Below are positions 17,505 through 27,208 of a DNA stretch of 64,000 bases, piece after piece. A program made the position numbers and the translations under genes. The notes under the pieces were generated by a model that worked only from the letters and a program-made list of their open reading frames with translations, was not told the origin of the DNA and searched no databases. The first letter of the stretch is position 1; each line of letters opens with the position of its first letter. Source of the DNA: Acidimicrobiales bacterium (GTDB lineage: Bacteria > Actinomycetota > Acidimicrobiia > Acidimicrobiales > Aldehydirespiratoraceae); the NCBI GenBank assembly GCA_033344915.1, contig JAWPML010000001.1, forward strand, positions 1,794,369 through 1,858,368, given 5' to 3'.

Positions 17505-18433
17505 CACCCGGCGACCAGGACCTCCGCCGGCTCCGCCCCGAGCTCGAAGAGACTCACGCCCCCACCCTCGTAGTACGACCAGCGCGAGGCGAGTTCGTAG
17601 GCGCCGTCACCGTTGACGTCGATCGGCCCGGCCAGATCGACCCGCAGGACGTACTGACCGGCCTGCTCGAGATCGGCGATCCCCGCGTGGAGCGTGATGT
17701 TCTCGACCGAGTCGTCGGCCACCACCCGGCGCAACACGATGATCGAGTAGTGGCCCTCGTCGATCAACCCGAACAGCGGGCCGTCCGGGAACCGTTGGGC
17801 CTCGATGACCACCTCGTCCACCCCGTCGCCCTCGATGTCGAGCCGGGTGACCTGCGCGATCTCGACCGGCACTGACGGATCCACGCCCTCGGCGTCGAGC
17901 ACGGCCCGGATCGCCTCGACATGGGCGTCGGCGGCGCCGATCACCTCGAAGGGGCGGGGCTGGAGGTCATGGCTGCCGCTCGCCCGCACTCCCTCGAGAC
18001 CGTCGAGCCACCAGTTCACGACGCCGGCCTCCGGCATGCAGCTCGCGAGCGGCTCGCCCGCGGTGACATCCGGGAGCCCGTCGACCGATCGCAGCGTCTC
18101 GCCCGCGATCGGGGGCACGTCCGCCTCCACGTCGGCGGTCTCGACCCAGGTCGATCCGTCCCACCAGCCGAGCACCATCTCGTCGACCGTGACGAACACG
18201 GTGTCATCGACCGGGCCGGGCACCGTGGTGGTGGTCGTGGTCGGGGCCGCCGTCGTCGTCGACGCCGCGGTGGTGGTGGGGACCGTGGTGGTCGAACCCG
18301 TCGCGACCGCGCCCGACGCCGATGTGGTGGTGTCGGCGGTGTCCGCGGCATCGTCGTCGCCACAGGACGCGGCGATCAGGGCCGCGACCAGCACGACAGC
18401 CACGGTCCACGAACGAGGACGAGCGCAAGTCAT
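17495..18433 (-). CDS. Secreted lipoprotein with Thr-rich linker and FG-GAP-like repeats
   Basis: 312 aa. The N-terminus is a lipoprotein signal peptide (VAVVLVAALIAASCGDDDA, Cys about 25). A Thr-rich linker of about 45 residues follows (runs such as TTTTTTVPGP), typical of acidimicrobial exported proteins. The globular part has two Asp/Gly calcium-loop-like motifs, RLDIEGDGVDEVVIEA (about 210) and PIDVNGDGAYELA (about 278), resembling FG-GAP/VCBS repeats, and several Cys that could pair (CMPEAG, final AGCGA). Function is unknown; a cell-surface binding role is plausible. The start at 18433 places a basic MTCARPRSW before the hydrophobic core, so I prefer it to the longer open frame. Confidence 0.7.
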   Translation of the reverse strand: MTCARPRSWTVAVVLVAALIAASCGDDDAADTADTTTSASGAVATGSTTTVPTTTAASTTTAAPTTTTTTVPGPVDDTVFVTVDEMVLGWWDGSTWVETADVEADVPPIAGETLRSVDGLPDVTAGEPLASCMPEAGVVNWWLDGLEGVRASGSHDLQPRPFEVIGAADAHVEAIRAVLDAEGVDPSVPVEIAQVTRLDIEGDGVDEVVIEAQRFPDGPLFGLIDEGHYSIIVLRRVVADDSVENITLHAGIADLEQAGQYVLRVDLAGPIDVNGDGAYELASRWSYYEGGGVSLFELGAEPAEVLVAGCGA

Positions 18434-18494
18434 GTCCACGACGGTAGTGGCCGACGCATCGACCGCCGGGCACCGTCCGGCCCCTGGGTGTACC

Positions 18495-18851
18495 TCAGCC
18501 CCCGAGCAACGCCCGCCAGGCCTTCCCGGCGGATCGGCCGCCCGAGATGCCGGCGACACCGGCGACCGCGCTGTAGGCGTCCGCCGCGAGCACCCGGGTG
18601 TTCTGGGGGCGCAGGAACGAGATCCGGTACTTCTCCCCGCCCACGACGAACGAACACCCGGCGCTCATCTGCAGCTTCGGCCAGCGGACGTCGTGGACCT
18701 TGTCGATCGGCACCGCGAAGACCTGTCGGAGTTCGTCGTCATCGTCGAGGAGCTCGAGGCGCACGCGGCCGCCCTCGTGGTGGAGCAACCCGGGCGTCGA
18801 TCCGGTCAGTCCTTGCAACGTCCAGATCTCGGTGCTGAGTGCGTCAGCCAT
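18495..18851 (-). CDS. Hypothetical protein, 118 aa
   Basis: I do not recognise this family. The protein begins MADALSTEIWTLQGLTG and is beta-rich in the middle (GRVRLELLDDDDELRQVFAV, then PIDKVHDVRWPKLQ, CSFVVGGEKYRISFL), a pattern like a small PH/GRAM-type barrel. It ends in a small-residue stretch (ADAYSAVAGVAGISGGRSAG) that may be a weak membrane-contacting helix. No signal peptide is seen. It lies 19 bp downstream of the crotonase gene on the same strand and is likely co-transcribed with it and the SDR gene, but nothing ties it to the chemistry. Confidence 0.6.
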   Translation of the reverse strand: MADALSTEIWTLQGLTGSTPGLLHHEGGRVRLELLDDDDELRQVFAVPIDKVHDVRWPKLQMSAGCSFVVGGEKYRISFLRPQNTRVLAADAYSAVAGVAGISGGRSAGKAWRALLGG

Positions 18852-18870
18852 CGACGTCGCCCCTTCGGCG

Positions 18871-19623
18871 TCAGGTGCCCGTCCAGTTCGGCTCGCGCTT
18901 CTCGGCGAACGCCGCGGGGCCCTCCTTCGCGTCGTTGGACGTGAAGACGGGGATGTACATGTCGGCCTGGATGGCCATCATCTCGTCCTCGGTGTTGCCC
19001 TGGGTCGCCCGGATGATCTTCTTGGACGCGGCCACACCCAGCGGCGCGTTCTTCGCGATCCGCTCGGCCAGCTCGATCGCCACGTCGACCGCGGTGCCCG
19101 GCTCGGCGAGGCGGCTGATGAGCCCGAACGCGTGGCCTTCCTCGGCGGTGATCGGATCGCCGGTCACGGCCATCTCCATCGCCTTGCCGTAGCCCACACG
19201 GGCGGGCAGGCGCATGAGGCCCATCCCCGCGGCGAACAGCCCCACCTTCACCTCGGGAATACCGAGCTTCGCCCCCTCGGCGGCGACGAGCAGATCGCAC
19301 GACAGCGCGATCTCGAGGCCACCGGCGAGCGCGAACCCCTCGATGGCCCCGATGAGCGGCTTCTCCGCGCCGGCCGCGAAGAACTGCTGGATCGGCCCGA
19401 TGTCCTCACCCTTGGCGAACGCCTTGAGGTCCATGCCGCTGCAGAAGGCGCCGCCCGCGCCCGTCAGCACACCGGCCGTGAGCCCGGAGTCCTCGTTGAG
19501 CTCGCCGACCGCGGCGAAGAGGCCGTTGGCGAGATCGCCGTTGATGGCGTTCTTCGCCTCGGGCCGGTTCATGGTGATGACGAGGACGCGGCCGCGCCGC
19601 TCGGTCAGGATTGCATCGCTCAT
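18871..19623 (-). CDS. Enoyl-CoA hydratase/isomerase (crotonase) family protein
   Basis: 250 aa, standard crotonase length. The CoA/oxyanion-hole motifs are TGAGGAFCSGMDLKAFAKG (about 56-74) and EGFALAGGLEIALSCDLLVA (about 95-114); the turn IPEVKVGLFAAGMGLMRLP (about 122-140) carries Glu at one of the expected catalytic positions. The C-terminus RPEPN-like end reads KREPNWTGT, as in many short-chain hydratases. It likely hydrates an enoyl-CoA in beta-oxidation or a side-chain degradation route. It lies 27 bp downstream of an SDR gene resembling a 3-hydroxyacyl-CoA dehydrogenase; together these could carry out consecutive hydration and oxidation steps. The substrate is not known. Confidence 0.9.
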   Translation of the reverse strand: MSDAILTERRGRVLVITMNRPEAKNAINGDLANGLFAAVGELNEDSGLTAGVLTGAGGAFCSGMDLKAFAKGEDIGPIQQFFAAGAEKPLIGAIEGFALAGGLEIALSCDLLVAAEGAKLGIPEVKVGLFAAGMGLMRLPARVGYGKAMEMAVTGDPITAEEGHAFGLISRLAEPGTAVDVAIELAERIAKNAPLGVAASKKIIRATQGNTEDEMMAIQADMYIPVFTSNDAKEGPAAFAEKREPNWTGT

Positions 19624-19650
19624 GGCAGGTTCTCCTTCAGGATCCGGCGA

Positions 19651-20430
19651 TCACTTCGGTGGCATCCGGATGCCGCCGTCGACCCGGATGGTCTCGCCGT
19701 TCATGTACGGGTTGGTGATGCACTCCATCACCATGAACGCCAGCTCCTCGCCCGAGCCGAGCCGCTTGGGGAACAGCACCGACTGGCCGAGATGGTTCTT
19801 GAACGCTTCGGAGCCCTCACCCTCGCCGTAGATCGGGGTGTCGATCAGGCCGGGGGCAACAGTGTTGACCCGCACGCCGATGGCGGCGAGATCACGGGCG
19901 ATCGGGAGGGTCATGCCGACCACGCCGCCCTTCGAGGCGGAGTAGGCGCACTGGCCGATCTGGCCGTCGAACGCGGCGGCGGAGGCCATGTTGACGATCG
20001 CGCCGCGGGAGCCGTCGTCGTCGACGGGGTCGGTCTTCGACATCGCCGCCGCGGACCGGCTCAGCATGTTGAACGAACCGATCAGGTTGACGTTGATCAC
20101 GAAGGTGAAGTTGTCGAGCGGGAAGGGGTTGCCCTCACGGTCGACGGTGCGCCCGGCCGAGCCGAGGCCCGCCGAGTTCACCAGCGCCCGCAGCGGGCCC
20201 ATCTCCGAGGCCGCGGCGACGGCGGTGTCGGCGTCCTCGGTGCTGGTCACGTCGCACTTCACGAAGAGTCCGCCCAGCTCCGATGCGACGGCCTGGCCCT
20301 TCTCCTCGTTGAGGTCGGCGATGACGACCCGGGATCCGGCCGCCGCGAGCTGGCGGGCACTGGCCTCGCCGATGCCCGACGCGCCGCCGGTGATGATTGA
20401 CGAGCTTCCTTCGAGGTTCATGCGTGGCAT
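19651..20430 (-). CDS. SDR dehydrogenase, 3-hydroxyacyl-CoA dehydrogenase type
   Basis: 259 aa classical short-chain dehydrogenase. NAD(P) motif TGGASGIGEASARQL (about 14-28), adenine-pocket Asp in VVIADLNEE (about 36, favouring NAD), NSAGLGSAG (about 87), catalytic Ser in NMASAAAFDG (about 147) and YSASKGG (about 163-169), and the closing NPYMNGETIRVDGGIRMP. The insert between the NAG-like motif and the catalytic Ser (LSRSAAAMSKTDPVDDDGSRG) is typical of the HSD17B10/type II 3-hydroxyacyl-CoA dehydrogenase group. It precedes a crotonase gene by 27 bp, consistent with paired beta-oxidation steps. A second in-frame ATG at codon 4 is an alternative start. Confidence 0.9.
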   Translation of the reverse strand: MPRMNLEGSSSIITGGASGIGEASARQLAAAGSRVVIADLNEEKGQAVASELGGLFVKCDVTSTEDADTAVAAASEMGPLRALVNSAGLGSAGRTVDREGNPFPLDNFTFVINVNLIGSFNMLSRSAAAMSKTDPVDDDGSRGAIVNMASAAAFDGQIGQCAYSASKGGVVGMTLPIARDLAAIGVRVNTVAPGLIDTPIYGEGEGSEAFKNHLGQSVLFPKRLGSGEELAFMVMECITNPYMNGETIRVDGGIRMPPK

Positions 20431-20463
20431 CCCGCCAGCTTCCCACGGGAAGCCCGCGAGGGC

Positions 20464-22581
<2,118 letters not shown>

Positions 22582-22587
22582 GCCCCC

Positions 22588-22619
22588 AGGATAAACCTTC
22601 CAGTCGAAAAGAAGGTCAA
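22588..22619 (-). promoter_or_regulatory. MerR/CueR-type promoter of the copper ATPase
   Basis: On the minus strand, -35 TTGACC (22619-22614) and -10 TATCCT (22593-22588) are 20 bp apart, or 19 bp with TGACCT as -35: the stretched spacer typical of MerR-activated promoters. The spacer region holds the dyad ACCTTC-N10-GAAGGT (22595-22616), matching the CueR-box pattern. The regulator's stop codon overlaps the -35. Only 6 nt separate the -10 from the ATG. Confidence 0.85.
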
Positions 22620-23014
22620 GCCCGATCGATGACCTGACACCGGTTCGGGTCGGTGCAGGCCGACGGATCCAGCCCTCCGGCCCGTGACGCCAACTCGACG
22701 AGCTCGGTCCGGGCGGCCACCAGCCGTTCGATCTGGTCGTCCAGGTCCGCGAGGTGGCGTTCGAGCAGCGATCGCGTGTGCGAGCAGCTGTTGGCACCGG
22801 TGTCCTTCAGCTCGAGCACCGACTGGATCTCCGCCAGCGACAGGCCCGTCGCCTGGGCGTCACGGATGAACCGGAGCCGCTCGGCAGCGGTGGCGTCGTA
22901 GTCGCGATAGCCGGACGGCGTGCGCCCCGGTTCGGCCAGCAGACCGATCGACTCGTAGTAGCGGATCGTCTTGGTCGTGACGTCCGCCTGTTCGGCCAGC
23001 TCTCCGATCTTCAT
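22616..23014 (-). CDS. MerR-family metal-responsive regulator (CueR-like)
   Basis: 132 aa. Winged-helix MerR domain starts [20 protein letters not shown] (residues 2-21) with [17 protein letters not shown] (about 24-40); a coiled dimerisation helix spans about 82-110; metal-site cysteines are in [12 protein letters not shown] (about 75) and the end [14 protein letters not shown] (about 119-132). The C-terminal C-x6-C-type loop is in the place where CueR holds Cu(I), though the spacing differs from E. coli CueR and the CSH motif is more common in Zn/Cd/Hg sensors. The gene lies immediately upstream of the copper ATPase on the same strand, and the operator between them supports direct activation of that gene. 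Confidence 0.88.
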   Translation of the reverse strand: MKIGELAEQADVTTKTIRYYESIGLLAEPGRTPSGYRDYDATAAERLRFIRDAQATGLSLAEIQSVLELKDTGANSCSHTRSLLERHLADLDDQIERLVAARTELVELASRAGGLDPSACTDPNRCQVIDRA

Positions 23015-23061
23015 GTCCGCCAGCGTAGGACTCCCTAGGCTGGACGGCAGGAGGTCTCGCC

Positions 23062-24630
23062 ATGCGGCTCGACCAGCTCACGTTCGACAACTCGTTCACC
23101 CGCGAGCTCCCGGCGGATCCGTCCACCGAGATCCGGCCGCGGCAGGTCACCGATGCGGCCTACTCCCGGGTGGCGCCGACCCCGACCGAGGCCCCGACGC
23201 TGCTGAGCCACTCCCCCGAGGTCCTGGCGATGCTCGACCTCGGCCCCGAAGCGTTGGACGACACGTTCACGCGGGTGTTGTCCGGCAACGAGGTCCTCGA
23301 CGGGATGGACCCGCACGCCATGGCCTACGCCGGCCATCAGTTCGGCAACTTCGCCGGCCAGCTCGGCGACGGCCGGGCGATCACCCTCGGCGAAGTCGTC
23401 ACCAGTCACCACGGCCGCCAGACCCTTCAGCTCAAGGGAGCGGGGCCCACTCCCTATTCGCGCACGGCCGACGGCCTGGCCGTGCTGCGCAGCTCGATCC
23501 GTGAGTTCCTGTGCAGCGAGGCGATGCACCACCTCGGCGTGCCGACCACCCGCGCCCTGAGCCTCTGCCTCACCGGCGACAAGGTGATGCGCGACATGTT
23601 CTACGACGGCCGCCCGGCCCTGGAGCCCGGCGCCGTCGTGTGCCGGGTCGCCCCGTCGTTCATCCGCTTCGGCAACTTCGAGCTGTTCGCGTGGCGCCAG
23701 GAGACCGACAACCTGCGGGCGCTCGCCGACTACACGATCCGCACCCACTTCCCGGAGCTCGGCGAACCGTCCCCCGAGGTCTACGGCGAGTGGTTCACCG
23801 AGATCGCCAACCGCACCGCCGACATGGTCGTGCACTGGCAGCGCGTCGGCTTCGTCCACGGCGTCATGAACACCGACAACATGTCGATCCACGGCCTGAC
23901 GATCGACTACGGCCCCTATGGCTGGCTCGAGGACTACGACCCCGGCTGGACGCCCAACACCACCGATCGCCAGCACAGGCGCTACCGGTTCGGTGCCCAG
24001 CCGGCGATCTGCCAGTGGAACCTCACCCAGCTCGCCAACGCCCTGCACCCGCTGATCGGCGAGGTCGAGCCGCTCCAGGCGGGCCTGGAGGCGTACGTCA
24101 CCCGGTTCAACGACGGCTGGCCCCGCATGATGGCGGGCAAGCTCGGCCTGGCCGACTTCGATCCCGGCAGCGACGGACAGCTGATCGAGTCGCTCGTCGA
24201 GCTGCTCCCCCGGATCGAGACGGACATGACGATCTTCTTCCGGGGTCTGGCCGACGTCCCCGCGGGGACGTCCGAGCTGTCGGAGGACGAGACGTTGGCG
24301 CCGATCCTCGACGCGTTCTACGTACCCGACGAGCTCACCGGCGACGTGCGGGCCGCCTGGCTCGACTGGCTCGGCCGCTACCGGGCCCGGGTGCGCGACG
24401 ACCGCCGTGAGGCCATGCACCGCGTCAACCCGAAATACGTGCTGCGCAACTATCTCGCCCAGCTCGCCATCGATGCGTCCGAACAGGGTGACCACACCAT
24501 GATCGACGACCTGCTCGACACGCTGCGCACCCCCTACGACGAGCAGCCCGGCCGCGAGTCCTTCGCCGCGAAACGCCCCGACTGGGCCCGCACCCGCGCC
24601 GGCTGCAGCATGCTCAGCTGCTCCAGCTGA
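23062..24630 (+). CDS. selO: SelO/YdiU-family protein adenylyltransferase (pseudokinase fold)
   Basis: 522 aa, standard length. SelO transfers AMP from ATP to Ser/Thr/Tyr of target proteins, linked to redox homeostasis. Hallmarks: YAGHQFGNFAGQLGDGRA (about 90-107), LQLKGAGPTPYSR (about 122-134, ATP-binding Lys), DGLAVLRSSIREFLCSEAMH (about 136-155), FVHGVMNTDNMSIHGLTIDYG (about 268-288, catalytic and metal Asp/Asn residues) and the C-terminal GCSMLSCSS with the conserved penultimate Cys that is selenocysteine in vertebrates. AGGAGGT lies 6 nt before the ATG, the best ribosome-binding site in the window. It is divergent from the MerR gene (47 bp) and ends at a strong hairpin. Confidence 0.95.
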   Translation: MRLDQLTFDNSFTRELPADPSTEIRPRQVTDAAYSRVAPTPTEAPTLLSHSPEVLAMLDLGPEALDDTFTRVLSGNEVLDGMDPHAMAYAGHQFGNFAGQLGDGRAITLGEVVTSHHGRQTLQLKGAGPTPYSRTADGLAVLRSSIREFLCSEAMHHLGVPTTRALSLCLTGDKVMRDMFYDGRPALEPGAVVCRVAPSFIRFGNFELFAWRQETDNLRALADYTIRTHFPELGEPSPEVYGEWFTEIANRTADMVVHWQRVGFVHGVMNTDNMSIHGLTIDYGPYGWLEDYDPGWTPNTTDRQHRRYRFGAQPAICQWNLTQLANALHPLIGEVEPLQAGLEAYVTRFNDGWPRMMAGKLGLADFDPGSDGQLIESLVELLPRIETDMTIFFRGLADVPAGTSELSEDETLAPILDAFYVPDELTGDVRAAWLDWLGRYRARVRDDRREAMHRVNPKYVLRNYLAQLAIDASEQGDHTMIDDLLDTLRTPYDEQPGRESFAAKRPDWARTRAGCSMLSCSS

Positions 24631-24667
24631 AAGATGGGACACGGGGTCAGAGTCCCGTCCCACCTTT
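24630..24667. repeat. REP-like hairpin, possible bidirectional terminator
   Basis: Between the convergent SelO and MOSC genes: left arm AAAGATGGGACACGGG, 8-nt loop GTCAGAGT, right arm CCCGTCCCACCTTT, forming about 14 bp with one wobble and a 2-nt bulge, followed by TTTT. The ACGGGGTCAGAGTCCCGT core looks like a mobile REP palindrome rather than a plain terminator. Confidence 0.6.
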
Positions 24668-24674
24668 TCCGAAC

Positions 24675-25220
24675 TCAGAGTTTGCGGATCTCGTCGCCTT
24701 GGCGGATGGTGCCGGGGGTGACCACGCGGGCGTTGATGCCACGCAGGTGGAGCTCCTTGCCGATCTCGCTGTTGACGAACCGGTGGGCATCCACACCGAA
24801 GCGCCGACTGAACTTGGCGCACCCCGTGTGGGGCTGGTCGGTCACCTCGATGACGGCATCGCCGATGGCGAGCTTCGTCCAGTGCGGCAGGTTGGCGTCG
24901 CTGAGGTCCATGTCGGCGATCAGCTGATCCCCGGCCAGCGGCATGCGCTCGGGTGACTGGGCGATGAGCGCGAGGATCCGGGCGTTCATGATGTTGAGCT
25001 GCATGTCCGGATGCGACGACCCGTCCTCGGTGCGCTTCGAGCCCCGCTGGTTCCACGTGTCGCCGGCGAGCCCCTCCTCACAGTTGAGCTCCGCGGTCTC
25101 GAGCACCACTCGCTCGTCCTCCGCGGGACGCTGCACGATGAGTTCCACGGTGCCCTCGGCGGGCGAGGCCCGGATGTGATCCAGGGCGGCTTCCATGTCG
25201 GCGGTGGTGAGGTGTTCCAT
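24675..25220 (-). CDS. MOSC-domain protein
   Basis: 181 aa. The MOSC (molybdenum cofactor sulfurase C-terminal-like) pattern is visible: GLAGDTWNQRGSKR (about 50-63), PDMQLNIMNARILALIA (about 71-87), GDAVIEVTDQPHTGCAKFSRR (about 121-141, the Cys that faces the molybdopterin sulfur) and GINARVVTPGTIRQGDEIRKL at the end. It probably binds molybdenum cofactor or transfers sulfur. It is one of three unrelated MOSC genes in this window. It begins 13 bp from the end of the SDR gene upstream on the same strand and ends at the REP-like hairpin. Confidence 0.85.
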   Translation of the reverse strand: MEHLTTADMEAALDHIRASPAEGTVELIVQRPAEDERVVLETAELNCEEGLAGDTWNQRGSKRTEDGSSHPDMQLNIMNARILALIAQSPERMPLAGDQLIADMDLSDANLPHWTKLAIGDAVIEVTDQPHTGCAKFSRRFGVDAHRFVNSEIGKELHLRGINARVVTPGTIRQGDEIRKL

Positions 25221-25233
25221 GCCGGTCAGTCTG

Positions 25234-26013
25234 TCAGGAAACCGGTGGGACGCCGGTGAGATTCGTCTCGAGCAGCAGACCCCCGTCGATCTGGATCGCC
25301 TGGCCGGTGATGGCGCTCGATTCGTCGCTGGCGAGGAACAACACCAGGTCGGCGACCTCCTCGGGCTGGATCGTGCGACCGATCGCGTGCTTCGCCGCCA
25401 CCTCCTCGCGGGTGGTGAGGCCGATGCTCAGCACCTGCTCGAACATCGGCGTCTCGACCACGCCCGGGCAGATCGCGTTGCAACGGATGCCCTTGCGCCC
25501 GTATTCGAGCGCCGTCACCCGCGTGAGGTTGATGAGCGCCGCCTTCGCGGAGCAGTAGGGGGCGTTTGCTGCGCCGGCCAACAGGCCGTAGACGGAGGAC
25601 GTGTTGACGATGGCGCCGCCGCCCTGCTCGATCATGTGCGGGATGGCGGCCTGCATGCCGTGGAGCGGGCCGTTCAGCATCAGCTTGATCGACGCGTCGA
25701 ACCCGGCGAGGTCCAGGTCGGCGACATAGCCACCGGTCGAGGTCGCGGCGTTGTTGAACAGGATGTCGATCCGGCCGTGATCGGCCACGCAACCATCGAC
25801 CGCGGCGGTGACCTGGTCGGGGTCGGTGACGTCGGTCTTGACGAACGTGACGTGGTCCGCACCGATGTCGTCCACCATCTGCGCCCCCCGATCAGCGTCG
25901 ATGTCGAGCCCGACCACCTTCGCCCCCTCGGCGACGAACCGGCGAGCCGTCGCCCAGCCGATACCTCCCGCCACCCCGGTGATCACTGCTGCCCTGCCGT
26001 CGAGTCTTCCCAT
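25234..26013 (-). CDS. SDR family oxidoreductase
   Basis: 259 aa classical SDR: VITGVAGGIGWATARRF (about 10-26, cofactor), VVGLDIDADRG (about 34-44, Asp suggests NAD), LFNNAATSTGG (about 84), NTSSVYGLLAGAANAPYCSAK (about 136-156, catalytic Ser, Tyr, Lys), ICPGVVETPMFE (about 181) and SSAITGQAIQIDGGLLLE near the end. Substrate unknown. ATG 26013 is preferred to one 18 bp upstream because MGRLDGRAAVITG is the usual SDR start. It is divergent from the nitroreductase fusion, with only 31 bp between the two start codons, so their promoters must overlap. Confidence 0.88.
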   Translation of the reverse strand: MGRLDGRAAVITGVAGGIGWATARRFVAEGAKVVGLDIDADRGAQMVDDIGADHVTFVKTDVTDPDQVTAAVDGCVADHGRIDILFNNAATSTGGYVADLDLAGFDASIKLMLNGPLHGMQAAIPHMIEQGGGAIVNTSSVYGLLAGAANAPYCSAKAALINLTRVTALEYGRKGIRCNAICPGVVETPMFEQVLSIGLTTREEVAAKHAIGRTIQPEEVADLVLFLASDESSAITGQAIQIDGGLLLETNLTGVPPVS

Positions 26014-26044
26014 GGGCGGAGTTTCGCGCGGCATGATCCTGGGT

Positions 26045-27208
26045 ATGGAACTCACGCCGGAGCTCACCGAAGCCGTCGACCACGTCCTCTCGACCACCCG
26101 AGCCGTGCGCAGGCGCATCGATCTCGACCGGCCGGTCGAGGATCAGGTCCTCTACGACTGCATCGACCTCGCCGAGCAGTCGCCCACCGGCGGTAACCAG
26201 TCGACCCGCCGCTGGCTGGTCATCCGCGATCCCGAGCAGAAGAAGGCCGTCGCTGATCTCTACCGCGAGGCCGGCGGCGAATGGATCATCGCCAGCCACG
26301 AGGGCGTCAAGGGCACCGGCCACCACAACGAGAAGGTGCTCGCCTCGGCCGCGTTCCTCGCGGAGAACCTCGAGCGCATGCCGGCCATCGTGATCGTGTC
26401 GATCTGGGGCGAACACGACGCGAGCGGACGCCCCGGCCTCTTCGACTCCGTGATCCAGGGGGCGTGGAGCTTCTGCCTCGCGCTGCGGGCCCGCGGGCTC
26501 GGCAGTGCGTGGACCACCCTGCACCTGAGCAAGGCCGACGAGTTCAAGGAACTCCTCGGCATGCCCGACGGCCTCACCCAGATCGTCCTTCTCCCGGTCG
26601 GCTACACCGTCGGCACGGACTTCAAGGCCGCGCCGCGCATCTCGGCCCGCGAGATCACCTACGTCGACCGCTGGGGCGACACGATGGCAGACAACGCCGA
26701 CGGCCCCCTCACGTTCGCCGCCGGACCCGGCGTGACCGTCGAGGTCGAGACCAAGGCGAAGCCGAGCGCTATCTGGCCGTTCATCGCCGATCCCGACCTC
26801 CTCGCCCGCTGGAGCGACGAGTTCCAGGGCGCCACCTGGAACGGCGAGCCCGGCGAGGGCCAACGCTTCACCGGGCGCAACGCCAACGAGGTGTTCGGCG
26901 AGTGGGAGACGTCCAGCGTGTGCACCCACTACGACGAGAACCGCTGCTTCGGCTGGAAGGTGCAGCGGCCCGACGCCGACGAACCCGGCACCCAGTGGCG
27001 TCTCGAGATCATCCCGCTGGCCGGCGGGTCACGTCTGCGCTTTGCGATGCGCTTCGGACCGGGCGACTCCGGTCTGACGTGGAACATCTCCCAGAACCCC
27101 GACCGGGAGACCGAGATCATCCGGGCCCGTCAGGACGAGCACCGGGCCAACATGCTCCGCTGCGCCGAGGGCATCATCGCACTGGCCGAGGCGACCGGAG
27201 GATCCTGA
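26045..27208 (+). CDS. Nitroreductase fused to an SRPBCC (START/polyketide-cyclase-like) domain
   Basis: 387 aa with two domains. Residues about 1-210 are a flavin nitroreductase: STTRAVRRRIDLDRPVEDQV (about 16-35), QSPTGGNQSTRRWLVIRD (about 48-65, FMN contacts), GAWSFCLALRARGLGSAW (about 139-156) and a terminal LPVGYTVG (about 183). Residues about 225-385 fit the SRPBCC ligand-binding fold: VTVEVETKAKPSAIWPFIAD (about 231-250), ARWSDEF, and GGSRLRFAMRFGPGDSG (about 327-343), closing with a long helix. Each family is usually separate. The fusion suggests the hydrophobic-ligand domain presents a substrate to the flavin. The 3' end overlaps the convergent transporter gene by 35 nt. Confidence 0.85.
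   Translation: MELTPELTEAVDHVLSTTRAVRRRIDLDRPVEDQVLYDCIDLAEQSPTGGNQSTRRWLVIRDPEQKKAVADLYREAGGEWIIASHEGVKGTGHHNEKVLASAAFLAENLERMPAIVIVSIWGEHDASGRPGLFDSVIQGAWSFCLALRARGLGSAWTTLHLSKADEFKELLGMPDGLTQIVLLPVGYTVGTDFKAAPRISAREITYVDRWGDTMADNADGPLTFAAGPGVTVEVETKAKPSAIWPFIADPDLLARWSDEFQGATWNGEPGEGQRFTGRNANEVFGEWETSSVCTHYDENRCFGWKVQRPDADEPGTQWRLEIIPLAGGSRLRFAMRFGPGDSGLTWNISQNPDRETEIIRARQDEHRANMLRCAEGIIALAEATGGS

Noticed and set aside
23035-25056. Minus-strand frame of about 673 aa over SelO
   Set aside because: It is antisense to SelO and reads across its REP-like hairpin into the MOSC gene.
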